Part shown: positions 16,721-26,183 of the stretch, piece after piece
Layout of the letters: the number at the start of each line of letters is the position of its first letter
How positions within the stretch are numbered: the stretch's first letter is position 1
Source of the DNA: Acidobacteriota bacterium
GTDB lineage: Bacteria > Acidobacteriota > Terriglobia > Terriglobales > Acidobacteriaceae
Assembly (NCBI GenBank): GCA_021800255.1
Contig: JAJYZC010000039.1
Location: forward strand, 1-35,667
Direction of reading: 5' to 3'
Length of the DNA: 35,667 bases
Notes under the pieces: generated by a model
Database searches by the model: none
What the model saw: the letters and a program-made list of their open reading frames with translations, nothing else
Told to the model about the DNA's origin: nothing
Made by a program: the position numbers and the translations under genes

Positions 16721-16730
16721 CGCTATAGCA
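16721..16730 (-). promoter_or_regulatory. Extended -10 element upstream of the terminase homolog
   Basis: The minus strand reads TGCTATAGCG, a TG-N-TATAGC extended -10, ending 19 bases before the GTG at 16701. The same ten bases occur at 26295-26304 upstream of the giant gene. No good -35 box is visible at the usual distance. Confidence 0.35.
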
Positions 16731-16836
16731 TTTTCGGGAAAAAGGTGTAGACCGAAACCGTTCCTGCAAAGTGGATTTTTCCTCAGGAAAAATCCACTTT
16801 GCAGGCTCTCAATCGTTCCCAGTATTCCGAAAATGC
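16728..16836. repeat. 109-base concentric palindromic element (MITE- or REP-like)
   Basis: The core is a perfect 20-bp inverted repeat with a 3-base loop: 16763-16782 (begins CCTGCAAAGT) and 16786-16805 (ends ACTTTGCAGG). Around it lies an imperfect outer pair, GCATTTTCGGGAA (16728-16740) and TTCCGAAAATGC (16825-16836), almost on the same centre. The right arm plus four bases (16825-16840) recurs exactly at 2691-2706. It sits between the giant gene and the terminase gene and overlaps the latter's -10 element. It could be a miniature transposon, an extragenic palindrome or an attenuating hairpin that separates expression of the two genes. Confidence 0.6.
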
Positions 16837-16943
16837 CGTAACCTGTTCGCTTCTCGATAACCGCTCTTCAACTGGCGCAATGCAAAGCGCAGCCCCTGCA
16901 AGGTTTCTGCTATGTGGAGACCTGGATCCTAACCTGTTTCTTT

Positions 16944-19900
16944 CTAGTGAACGATCACCAGCACCAGTCCGTTACCTCCGGCTCCGCCCGCGCCGCTTGC
17001 ATAGCCGTTCAGCGCGCCGCCTCCGCCCGCGCCTCCGCCGCCTGGGAACATGCCGTTGCCGCCCGCGCCGCCGTTGCCGGTGGCGCAGCCGCCTCCGCCC
17101 GTTCCCCCAACAGCGGCGAGGAAATCAATAGTGCTGGTTGCCGGTGCGGGACTGATGGTTGGGGTCTGGCCGCTGGAGCAGGCCGCTCCGCCTGCCGTTC
17201 CTGCGTAGCCTGGCGCTCGCTCTGACTGTTGGGAAGGTCCCTGGTCTGAGCCGCCGGCGCTTGCTGTGCCGCTTGAATTTACGCCTCCTCCACCCGCGCC
17301 GCCCCCTTCGCCGGCGTTGGCAATCAGGCACTGCGTATAGCCGCCTGTACCGGAACTCCCTGAACCTCCGCCGCATTCGGCGAAGGTAGCGACACCGGAT
17401 GTAGTTCCACTAGTCCCCGATGTGGTTGTGCCTCCTGATCCGGCCACGCCACCCCAATTTAAGGCTGTGATCGATGCGTAACCAGAAGCGCCGATAATGC
17501 TGCTATTACCCCCCACGCTCCCATTGTTGCCGCTCGTGCCTAATGCCGTCTGAGCCGCGCCGCCTGCTCCGCCCGCGCCCACCGTGATGGTGACCGTCGC
17601 GGTAGAACCCGAGCCGAAGGCGGAGCACGGTTCCGTAATCATTTGAACCGGACCGCTAGTCCCTCCGCCGCCGCCATAGGCCGCAGTCCCGCTGGCCTCA
17701 ACTGCTCCTGAACCGCCGCCGTTGCCTCCGGCGATCACGTAAACGGTGCAGGTGTAATTGCCCGTCGGAAAGGCCGTGCATGTGTAGGGGTCCGATCCGC
17801 TGCACCCCAGGCCGCTGGGAGAGCTTGTTGTGGTGAAGGCGTAGGTCCCGGCGCCACCCACGCTCTGGCCAGTACACCCGCTCGTCGTAAGCTCGCCATG
17901 CGCTCCGTTGGGGCACACAGGAGACGTGCTTTGCGTAAAACGTCCAGCGGCAATCGCTACCGTGTCTCCTGTTCCGCTGCCGCCGTCGGTTGAGTAGCCG
18001 CTCAGCGAGTTGGGCAACAGCAGATTCGGAGAACTGCCGGAAGGGTTCAGCGTGTAATAGCCGTTGGTGGCAATCGGCTCCGCAGTCGCCGCTACGCCGG
18101 GCTGATTGAAGTTGGGAGGAACCGCGCCATGCAGCAGCTCCATCCGCCAGCGGTTCACTTCGGCGAGCGGATATTGCGCCGTAAAAGTCGCTCCGGTAAC
18201 CGCTTGAGCGGTCGGAACATTCATGGTAACGGTGCCGCTCGAATAGCTGAGCACCATATCATTCGTGGGCACCACAGGCGGCGTCAGCGATCCGCATCCC
18301 GACGTACACGTTACAATCATTCCCGGCTGAACCGTCGATCCTTGCGTAAAGGAAACTGAGCTAATGGTGCCGTCCATTCCGTCCGTATTTCCGGTGAACA
18401 TGACCACGGGGATGTAGATGAGAAAAGGATTCCAGTATTCCTGGGTTTGACCATAAGGCACCTGAGCGGCTAAGTAAACAGGCAGGCTGGCAGTTGCAGT
18501 TGAAGCGGTCACCTGCGCCATGCCAACTACATTGTGCCAGCCCTGGTTCTTCACGGAGGCGCCGAAGGGAGAGGACTGCGAATTAACGTAGGAAATTCCA
18601 GCCGATGACCAGGTAACTTCATTATTGCCGGTCGTAACAAAATAAGGATTTCGGTTACCGGCGTCAATGGCCCCAAAATTTGGCGAATAAGTCCTTCCTC
18701 CGTAAAGAACGATGTCCCCAGCCTGTGGCTTCAGGTCTGGGTAAGCTCCGCTGGTCTGATCTTCCAGATACGTTTGTTCATTTTGAGAAGCGGTTACGGC
18801 ATATGCAGTAAAGGTTCCATCAGGAGCTAGCATCCCCGGCGTCACGGAACAATTCCCGCTGCAAGTCCAATTTGCCAAATCCGGCGTTACATTGTAAGTC
18901 GAATACGGAACCACAGAGGGCCCCAGACCGGCGTCTTGACCGCTCATTTCGCCAATGATCTTCTTGCCATCGTTGATGGTCCCCTGTGGACCGATAGAGG
19001 CGATGAGACCGTAGCTGTTCTCACCGGCCTTTCCAGTCCACCGAATCTGACCGTTGAATGTGGGATAGTTGGCTACGCAGCCGCTTCCCGCAAACTGATC
19101 GATTTCAAAATCCTCACTTCCGGTTCCAGGGTAAGTAAAATTCACAATGCACGGGGTACCCCACGGGCTTTCTGAATCCTGGAACATACTGCCTGTTATC
19201 TTTACGATTTCGCCAAAGCCGTTGCCGTTCTCAAATCCCGGCTGGGAGTAATCATAAGTCAAAAATGCCTGCGTGGGATGCTCATCGGTATCGTCGGTAA
19301 GAGTAAGTTGCGACGCTCCTTTGTCTTGCATAACGCCATCGCCGATGAAACTATGGCTAATCGTGTTATCGCCGTTGCCGCCACCCAGAACTGCTAAAGG
19401 AGTATCGTTCGATACACGAAGGCCCCACGGTGCAGAGCATGATGTCAAGAAAGCTGATTGATCGTAGGTCGCAAACCCACCGTCGATCTGCGCTCCCCAT
19501 GACGCCTGCGGATAGCAGCCCCCTATAGCGCCAACGCGAATATAGCTCGATTTATAATTAGTCGGCCCAACAAAGAGAGCCAACCCATCGTAATCCAGAG
19601 CCTCCACATCCCGGATGACTGCGGGGCTGTTGACTGCCAATGCTACAACACCCCACTCGGCGTTCGCACTGTGTGGCTCATAAAAGGATGCTGTAACATT
19701 GCTTCCGCTTACTGTGATCGGACCCACAACTTCCGGTGTCTCAGAATCCATGCCTGAAACAGTCCCGCCGCTCGAAGAGGCATTTGCTCCCGTTTGATCC
19801 CAAGTCAATGTGTTTGTAACATAGTTGTCCGTTGCAACTTGAAAGGTCCCATCGAAGGCCGAATTAGCAACCCCGGATACTTGAAGGTTGCCGCTCCCCG

Positions 19901-22900
19901 CCGGAATAGGACACGAGCCGCTCATCTGCGCCGTTACCACGTTGTTATAAAGACTGATGGAGCTGATTGAGCACGTGATTGTGTCCACGACACTAATGTA
20001 CGCCCCGGTCTGAAGCCCGGTCATCGATGAAGGAGTGAATGTCTCAGGAACGCCGCCGTAGTTGATGCCGGACTCTGTGCCTCCTGACCAATTCGTGGTC
20101 AGAGTCAACGAAGTTGCGGAGCTTACACTGGAAACGGTATAAGTGGAGTTCGAGCCGTAGAACCAAATCTTGTCTCCCACCCAACTTGACTGAAAGTTCG
20201 TTCCAGTTCCGGTTACGGCCGCCGAGCCGTTCGTCAGAGCCACCGTCCCGGGATTGATGGCCGTCCCTAAGGTTCCGTAAGCATTCCCGATGAGAGTAAT
20301 TTGGAACGGTTTTGCGGCTGCCACAAAGCCGGCATGACCGCCACTTCCGTAACCCAGAATAGAAATCAATGGGCCCTGCGAGTAGGGCGTGGCAAAAGTC
20401 GTCCCGACCTCCAAGAGACCGCTGCCTTCGATGATGACAGTGCCGGTGAACGCGGGCCACGTAATACCTGCCGGGTCGGCGAAATAACAGTAGTTCGTGT
20501 AGCCGCCGATAATTCGGATCGTACCTCCCGCAGGATTGTCCGCGTACAAATCATTCAGCGCCGCCTGAAATGCTCCGTCGATGGGGTTGTTCGTGGTTCC
20601 ATTGCACACCGCGCCGCCATCGAATGCCGGGTTGCGCAGGTCCAGAACCGGCAGCCCCGAAGCCTCGACCGTTGCAGCCGAGACCGCTCCCGTGACGTTA
20701 ACGCCGTTGTTGCCATTCGCTGTCACTCCCGGAAGCAGGTTCGCTATGGCTCCTGCCGCTGTCGCTGCCCCGGTCCCGCCCGCAGTTACAGGTACGGTGG
20801 CCATGCCGCTGATCGATGAACCATTCCCGGAGTAGTATGCTATTTCTCCTGCGGGTGAGGAGCTGATCGTGATGTTGCTGTCGGTGCCCGATCCGCACGC
20901 CGATCCGGTGTTGGTGATATACCCCGAGCTATCTACCTGAAGGCAGCTATGCCCGCTGCCGGCGGCCAGCCCCGGAAACTGCACGGAAGCAGGCGACGCA
21001 ATGCTTGCCAGCAGCGTCCCGCTGTTTCCCCCATACACGTCAAATCCCGCGCCTGAGCCAGTCTCATAGTTAACGCGCACCGCTCCCGTTGAGTTACTTG
21101 CGTCGATGTATGTGTCTCCGCTGTTTGTGCTTTGAAAGGCTTTGAAGCTGTCCAGTCCTCCAACGCCCGAATTCAATGCCCAGTTATTGCTTGCGTCCTT
21201 CATCATGGACCACTGGTTGTTTCCATTCCAGTCTCTATAGAGAAGCGACTCCTTCTGGCTCGCGGTCAATCCAGCTTGCAGCACCGCATCGATCTCCGTA
21301 TTCGCTTGATTCTCAACCACCGGCGTAGCAGCAAAGGTGGCTGCGCCGCTCACACTCAACGCGCCGGCCAGTTGCGTGTTGCCCGCCACAGCCAGGCCGT
21401 TGCTGCCGTTCGTGGTCACGCCCGGCAGTAGATTTGCCATCGCTCCTACTGCCGTCGTAGCGCCCGTGCCTCCGTTGCCTACCCCCACCGTCCCCGTAAC
21501 ATTGCTCGCGGTCCCGGTCGTATTTTGGTTCCACGTTGGGGTCGTCCCACTCAGCTGCGAGTAGCTCACCGCCGTGCAATTTGCCGTACCATTCGCCGTA
21601 ACTCCAGTCGCGTACTCGCCCGCCGGGCACTGACCCGGCGTTGCCGCCAAAGCCGTTGCGGAGCTGGCGTTACCGCTCAGCGGCCCGTTGAACTGCGGCG
21701 CCGTCAGCGCCCCTGTCATTGTCCCGCCTGTCGCCGGCACCCCCCCCAGGTTCGCCAGCGCTGCTGCTGCCGTCGCTGCTCCCGTACCGCCCGCAGTCAG
21801 CGGCACCGTGCTCTCGCCGCTAATTGCAGCCCCGCTGCCAGTGTAATATGCAATCTGCCCGGAACTTCCGGAAGTCACTGTGCCCACGCCCGTGCTGCAT
21901 GCCGCACCTGTATTCGTGATATACCCTGAGTTATCGATTTGCAGGCAGTTGTAGCCGCTGCTCGCAGCCAGTCCAGGTAACTTGATGCTCGTTGGGCCCA
22001 GAAATGCAGCATCCAGACTTGCGCTCGGTCCCGAATAAATGTCCGTCTCCGCCCCAGCGCCGCTCTCGTAGTTCAACCGGATATGCCCCGTCGAGTTACT
22101 GGCGTCGATGTAAGTATCTCCGCTGTTCATGCTTTGGTAAGCTTTGAAACTATCCAGCCCGCCGACCGCCGAATTGAGCGCCCAGTTATTGCTCGTGTCC
22201 TTTACCATGTACCACTGGCTGTTTCCATTCCAGTCTTTGTAAGTAAAGGACCCCTTCTGGCTGGTTGTAAGTCCCGGCCAAAGATAGTAGTCCACCTCTG
22301 CGTCGGCATCGTTACGCACCGTTATCGTTCCCGTTGACTGCGCCGTGCCGCCCACCAGCAGTGTCCCGTCGAACTGCGCGTTCCCCGCTTTATCGATCGT
22401 CGCTACTGTGGTTGCGCCCGGCCCGCCCGATCCGAAGACCACCCCTCCGGTTCCGGCGTTGTTCGAGCCGTTCAGCACCACCGCACCCGTGCCCGCCGCG
22501 TTGATCACCGTCTGATTGTTCGTGCTGCCCGCCGTTGTGATCTCCGCTATCGCATTCGGCGCAGTGGTCTGATTCGACCCGCTCCAGGTCACGGTGGGCT
22601 GCGAAGTGTAGCCGCTTCCCGGGTTGGTCATCGTCACGGAAGCCACACCGTAGCCGCCAGCGCAGCTCGTGCCGGTGGTGATCTGGTACATAGTGGCGCT
22701 CGCCGATGCGCCGCTTCCACCGCCGCCGCTGAATCCGATAGTGGGCGGCGTCGAGCTCGTGTAGCATCCGCTATTGTTGAGGATCACGTTCGTGATTACA
22801 TTTGCCGTGGAACTCAGATATTGACCGACGCCGATGCGTCCTACGTTGTTGAGGAGGTCTTGAATCGACCAATTTTGAATGCCTGTGGTTCCATCGCTCA

Positions 22901-25900
22901 AGCCAATCTCCCACCGGTATCCGTAGTCGGTCTGGTATTCCTGCTCCAATCCGCGCTCGTTCCCAGTGCCGATCCCCAGCCGGTAGTGGTTGGTCACCGT
23001 TGCGTCCTGCTGGCTCCCGTACCAATCACCCTTCAAGCCGTTGAAGCTCCGGTGAAAGGTATCGAAAAAGCTGTTGCGCGTGCCGTTGTCCGTCAGTTCG
23101 CCGGTGAACATCGTGCCGCCCGTCATCCAGTCGTTGTACGCGCTGCCTGCGTCCGCCACCACCTGGTTGGTCGAGTTTTCGTTCCTTAGCCCCACGATCG
23201 TGTTGTCTTGAGCATTCGGCCCCAAATGCAATGCCGTTGAGCATCCCTCCACGTCTCCTCCGGTGAATGTGTTTCCGTCCCCCTGCTGCAAGTTGATCCC
23301 GTAGGTTCCGCTGACCGGACTCCCTCCGCTCGTCGGGCAATCGATGTGCAGCCTTACAAACGTGCTCGCATTCATCCAGTCCGTCGTTGCCGGATTCGTA
23401 ACTTGGTGGCCGATCGCGTTCACCGCCGTCCCGAACCCGCTCAATTGATCGTCCAGAAACGTTCCTCCCGTGTAATTTCCCGTCCCATCCAGCGTCATAC
23501 CCGTCTGGTTTTGGTTACCCAGGAAATACAGGCTCTCCAGGTCCAACTCCTGTGTCCGGTACGCCACCAGTCCCTGCGCTCCGCTGGCCGCGCCGGTCGT
23601 GTTGATCACCGCGTTGTCCATGTGGAACCCAGGCGTATCCGTGGCGTAAGTCGCATCGCCAACCTGCACCATTGCACCTGCGCCCGTATACGCGAACACC
23701 GTCCCGCCTTGGCTCCCGCTCGCCGCTGTCCCGCCGCGCAGCGCGCATCCCCGCAGCGCCACGTTCCGCGTCCCCGCCGTCACCACAATCTGGCTGGCCG
23801 TCGTGATCGTTGCGCACGGCAGCAGCACCGCCGTATTCGGCGTCGCGATCGTCAAGTTCGATCCCATCGTCTGATTGCCGGTAAAGTTCCGCGCGTCGCA
23901 CGTGCCGCCGTAGTTCGCGTTGACTGCGTTCACACACGCTTGCAGCTTGGCCCCAAAGTCCGCGCCCGGGAATTGATCCACCTGCAAGGTCGCGCCCGGC
24001 TTGCTCGTTCCCGCCAGCGCAGCATAGCTTCCGCCGCCTGGCAGTGTCCCGCCGCCGCCATCCAATTGTGTTCCGTAACTCTCTGATCCGGTTGCATCCC
24101 ACACCGTGTATCCGCCGTTGCCCTTCAGCAGGTTGCCGGCAAAGAACGTCATGTCCTGCCCGCCGATCAGGTTTACCGGCGCCGCCGTATCCCACGTTCC
24201 CGGCTCGTTGATCGTCGCCGTCGTCGTCGATGAGCAGCCCACTCCTCCCTGCGTCACCGTCACGCTTCCAATCGTCCCGTTCGCATTCACTGCCGCCGTC
24301 GCCTGCGCCGTGCAACTCCCGCTAAATGCCACCGGTACGCTCGTCCCATACGGGTCCCATCCCCATCCGTCATTGGGTCCGGCCGTTATCGCCGTCACCG
24401 CACCGCCCGCCGCCGTCACCGTCAACTGCGGCTCGACCGCATTCCACACCGGCGTCACTACCGCATTGCGCACCGTCCATCCTTGCTGCCCGCTGGGAAG
24501 GTCCAGCACCAGCCCCGTGGGCGGCTCGCCCGTCGCTGCCGAGTTCCCCGCCTGCGCCACCACGTTATCCAGCACGTTGTTCGATCCCGCCGCCGCCGTA
24601 AACGCATGGGTTGCCTGAATCGTAATGTTCTGCCACCGGTTCGAGTCCGCCGTCAATCCCGCCGGCGCCGTCTCCGGCAGCGCCGGAATCGCAATCCCCG
24701 TGTTCACTCCCCGAATGTCGATGTTCCGGAAATCGCTCCACTGCGGCCACTGCGCCAAATACATCCCGCAGGTGTGCGTGGAGTGCGCCCCCGGATACTG
24801 GGCCGCCACCGGGTCCGTACCCGTGGCCGCGATCTCGACATTGTCGATCTCCGCCACGCTCAGCCCGTTTCCGCCCGCGCCTGTCGTTGCCGGCATCGCG
24901 ATCGCGCAATTGCCTACGCTCCACGCTGCGCCCGTCCCCACCGTTCCCGTCAGCCCGTTGCCGCCTGCCGAAAAGATCGAGCTACTCTCCATCGGCCGGG
25001 TCACCTGGCAGCTTCCCGCCGCCGCCTGTCCCTCGGCCGGCGTGCACGACACATCCTCGCTCTGGTCCACATAGATTGTCAGATCGTGAATCCGCGTAAA
25101 GCTCAGCATGTTCGTCGCATCTGTCGGGCTCTCCAACACGTCCTGTCCGGGGAATCCCATCAGCGCCGAAACCAGCTTTCCCATTCCGCCAATCGATTCG
25201 CCCCGCCAGGTTAGCGTATGCGTCTTGCAAACTCCCTCCGGAATCGTCAGCGCCACTCCGTGCGCATTGGCGTAATTCAGCGCCGCCTGCAGCGCATTGG
25301 TGTCGTCCGTTACCCCATCACAAACTGCCCCAAACTCTTTCACGCTGCGCGTCGTCTGCTGTGATCCCGTGGTGCGCAGATCCGTCACCCGCACCCCGTT
25401 GGCATTCGTAAACGTGTCTGTCCCCGTGTACGTCGGCGGAATCTCCATCGCCCCGTTTGTCCCCGCTGCGTTCATCGCCGCCTGCAGCGTAGTTTGCGCG
25501 CTGCCTGTGGCCGGCGCCTGCACCCCGTTCACCGCCGGAGCGGTCACACCGCCGGTCATATTTCCGCCCGCCAGCGGCACCGCCGTCGCCACCTGAGTGT
25601 CCACGTAGTGTTTGTCGGCCGCCTCTAACGGTTGCGTCGGATCTCCGCTCAAGTAGAGCGGCCCGCTCAAAGTGCCGCCCGTCGCGGCCAACTGGCTGCT
25701 CATCACCGACGAAATCGCCTGGTCCACATACGCCTTGCTCACCGCCTGCACCGCCTGCGCCGCCGGCATCACCTGCGACTGCACCTGCGCCAGCGTGGCC
25801 TGCGCCCCCGCCGGAACCACCCAGTACTGCGTGCTCACCGATCCGTCGCTCATATAGAACGTGGCCGTGTAATACTGGCCGGCAGGCGTCGCGCCCTGGT

Positions 25901-26183
25901 TCGGCGCCAGGTTGACGCTCACAAATCCGTCCGCCGGAATGGTCACCGTCGTCGAGTCCGCAGCTACAGCTTGTCCCGCCGAAGTCGTAAATGCGGGCCA
26001 GCTCACCACCAGCGTTCCCGCGCCCGGCTGCCCGTTCGCCAGGTACACCGTCCCCTGCACCGTCGTGGTGCTGACCCCTTGTGCACAGGCTGCCTGCACC
26101 AACGCCGCTGCCAGCGCCAGCGCCATCGTGCTCCATTGCATCCACCTGCTGGCGCGCAACCACCCATATTTTGTAAGCATCAT
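16944..26183 (-). CDS. Giant secreted tail-fibre/pectate-lyase-like beta-helix protein with glycine-rich C-terminus
   Basis: This is a 3079-residue protein. The ATG at 26183 (MMLTKYGW...) has GAGG upstream and gives a signal peptide ending near VQAACAQG. Next comes a beta-sandwich region (VQGTVYLANGQPGAG), then repeats of phage-fibre type (KAYVDQAISS, GGTLSGPLYLSGDPTQPLEA, ADKHYVDTQVA). Beta-helix regions of pectate-lyase-3 type begin near residue 278 (VKEFGAVCDGVTDDTNALQA), near 730 (FPGADFGAKLQACVNAV) and near 1846 (GTTNNPIDGAFQAALND). Between 1290 and 1830 the motif GGTGA(A/T)TA with NL recurs three times, as in tail fibres, together with blocks such as MTNPGSGYTSQPTVTWSG. The last 300 residues are glycine-rich and end GNGLVLVIVH, like fibre tips. 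No sortase, autotransporter barrel or type IX signal was recognised. It is probably a surface or released glycan-binding fibre; lyase activity is unproven. Confidence 0.8.
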   Translation of the reverse strand: MMLTKYGWLRASRWMQWSTMALALAAALVQAACAQGVSTTTVQGTVYLANGQPGAGTLVVSWPAFTTSAGQAVAADSTTVTIPADGFVSVNLAPNQGATPAGQYYTATFYMSDGSVSTQYWVVPAGAQATLAQVQSQVMPAAQAVQAVSKAYVDQAISSVMSSQLAATGGTLSGPLYLSGDPTQPLEAADKHYVDTQVATAVPLAGGNMTGGVTAPAVNGVQAPATGSAQTTLQAAMNAAGTNGAMEIPPTYTGTDTFTNANGVRVTDLRTTGSQQTTRSVKEFGAVCDGVTDDTNALQAALNYANAHGVALTIPEGVCKTHTLTWRGESIGGMGKLVSALMGFPGQDVLESPTDATNMLSFTRIHDLTIYVDQSEDVSCTPAEGQAAAGSCQVTRPMESSSIFSAGGNGLTGTVGTGAAWSVGNCAIAMPATTGAGGNGLSVAEIDNVEIAATGTDPVAAQYPGAHSTHTCGMYLAQWPQWSDFRNIDIRGVNTGIAIPALPETAPAGLTADSNRWQNITIQATHAFTAAAGSNNVLDNVVAQAGNSAATGEPPTGLVLDLPSGQQGWTVRNAVVTPVWNAVEPQLTVTAAGGAVTAITAGPNDGWGWDPYGTSVPVAFSGSCTAQATAAVNANGTIGSVTVTQGGVGCSSTTTATINEPGTWDTAAPVNLIGGQDMTFFAGNLLKGNGGYTVWDATGSESYGTQLDGGGGTLPGGGSYAALAGTSKPGATLQVDQFPGADFGAKLQACVNAVNANYGGTCDARNFTGNQTMGSNLTIATPNTAVLLPCATITTASQIVVTAGTRNVALRGCALRGGTAASGSQGGTVFAYTGAGAMVQVGDATYATDTPGFHMDNAVINTTGAASGAQGLVAYRTQELDLESLYFLGNQNQTGMTLDGTGNYTGGTFLDDQLSGFGTAVNAIGHQVTNPATTDWMNASTFVRLHIDCPTSGGSPVSGTYGINLQQGDGNTFTGGDVEGCSTALHLGPNAQDNTIVGLRNENSTNQVVADAGSAYNDWMTGGTMFTGELTDNGTRNSFFDTFHRSFNGLKGDWYGSQQDATVTNHYRLGIGTGNERGLEQEYQTDYGYRWEIGLSDGTTGIQNWSIQDLLNNVGRIGVGQYLSSTANVITNVILNNSGCYTSSTPPTIGFSGGGGSGASASATMYQITTGTSCAGGYGVASVTMTNPGSGYTSQPTVTWSGSNQTTAPNAIAEITTAGSTNNQTVINAAGTGAVVLNGSNNAGTGGVVFGSGGPGATTVATIDKAGNAQFDGTLLVGGTAQSTGTITVRNDADAEVDYYLWPGLTTSQKGSFTYKDWNGNSQWYMVKDTSNNWALNSAVGGLDSFKAYQSMNSGDTYIDASNSTGHIRLNYESGAGAETDIYSGPSASLDAAFLGPTSIKLPGLAASSGYNCLQIDNSGYITNTGAACSTGVGTVTSGSSGQIAYYTGSGAAISGESTVPLTAGGTGAATAAAALANLGGVPATGGTMTGALTAPQFNGPLSGNASSATALAATPGQCPAGEYATGVTANGTANCTAVSYSQLSGTTPTWNQNTTGTASNVTGTVGVGNGGTGATTAVGAMANLLPGVTTNGSNGLAVAGNTQLAGALSVSGAATFAATPVVENQANTEIDAVLQAGLTASQKESLLYRDWNGNNQWSMMKDASNNWALNSGVGGLDSFKAFQSTNSGDTYIDASNSTGAVRVNYETGSGAGFDVYGGNSGTLLASIASPASVQFPGLAAGSGHSCLQVDSSGYITNTGSACGSGTDSNITISSSPAGEIAYYSGNGSSISGMATVPVTAGGTGAATAAGAIANLLPGVTANGNNGVNVTGAVSAATVEASGLPVLDLRNPAFDGGAVCNGTTNNPIDGAFQAALNDLYADNPAGGTIRIIGGYTNYCYFADPAGITWPAFTGTVIIEGSGLLEVGTTFATPYSQGPLISILGYGSGGHAGFVAAAKPFQITLIGNAYGTLGTAINPGTVALTNGSAAVTGTGTNFQSSWVGDKIWFYGSNSTYTVSSVSSATSLTLTTNWSGGTESGINYGGVPETFTPSSMTGLQTGAYISVVDTITCSISSISLYNNVVTAQMSGSCPIPAGSGNLQVSGVANSAFDGTFQVATDNYVTNTLTWDQTGANASSSGGTVSGMDSETPEVVGPITVSGSNVTASFYEPHSANAEWGVVALAVNSPAVIRDVEALDYDGLALFVGPTNYKSSYIRVGAIGGCYPQASWGAQIDGGFATYDQSAFLTSCSAPWGLRVSNDTPLAVLGGGNGDNTISHSFIGDGVMQDKGASQLTLTDDTDEHPTQAFLTYDYSQPGFENGNGFGEIVKITGSMFQDSESPWGTPCIVNFTYPGTGSEDFEIDQFAGSGCVANYPTFNGQIRWTGKAGENSYGLIASIGPQGTINDGKKIIGEMSGQDAGLGPSVVPYSTYNVTPDLANWTCSGNCSVTPGMLAPDGTFTAYAVTASQNEQTYLEDQTSGAYPDLKPQAGDIVLYGGRTYSPNFGAIDAGNRNPYFVTTGNNEVTWSSAGISYVNSQSSPFGASVKNQGWHNVVGMAQVTASTATASLPVYLAAQVPYGQTQEYWNPFLIYIPVVMFTGNTDGMDGTISSVSFTQGSTVQPGMIVTCTSGCGSLTPPVVPTNDMVLSYSSGTVTMNVPTAQAVTGATFTAQYPLAEVNRWRMELLHGAVPPNFNQPGVAATAEPIATNGYYTLNPSGSSPNLLLPNSLSGYSTDGGSGTGDTVAIAAGRFTQSTSPVCPNGAHGELTTSGCTGQSVGGAGTYAFTTTSSPSGLGCSGSDPYTCTAFPTGNYTCTVYVIAGGNGGGSGAVEASGTAAYGGGGGTSGPVQMITEPCSAFGSGSTATVTITVGAGGAGGAAQTALGTSGNNGSVGGNSSIIGASGYASITALNWGGVAGSGGTTTSGTSGTTSGVATFAECGGGSGSSGTGGYTQCLIANAGEGGGAGGGGVNSSGTASAGGSDQGPSQQSERAPGYAGTAGGAACSSGQTPTISPAPATSTIDFLAAVGGTGGGGCATGNGGAGGNGMFPGGGGAGGGGALNGYASGAGGAGGNGLVLVIVH
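20735..21313 (-). repeat. Internal repeat of the giant gene, second copy
   Basis: This stretch encodes a block starting ENQANTEIDAVLQAGLTASQ, through DWNGNNQWSMMKDASNNWAL, SGDTYIDASNSTG and CLQVDSSGYITNTG, to PVTAGGTGAATAAGA. It matches the block at 21750-22315 in the same order, offset by about 1.0 kb. The DNA is visibly similar across tens of bases but with many substitutions, so the duplication is old. Confidence 0.75.
21750..22315 (-). repeat. Internal repeat of the giant gene, first copy
   Basis: It encodes NDADAEVDYYLWPGLTTSQ, DWNGNSQWYMVKDTSNNWAL, SGDTYIDASNSTG, CLQIDNSGYITNTG and PLTAGGTGAATAAAALANLG, the counterpart of the block at 20735-21313. Shared phrases such as NNWALNS, GGLDSFKA and GDTYIDASNSTG are exact. 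Blocks like these in phage fibres are shaft or linker modules that repeat to set fibre length. Confidence 0.75.
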
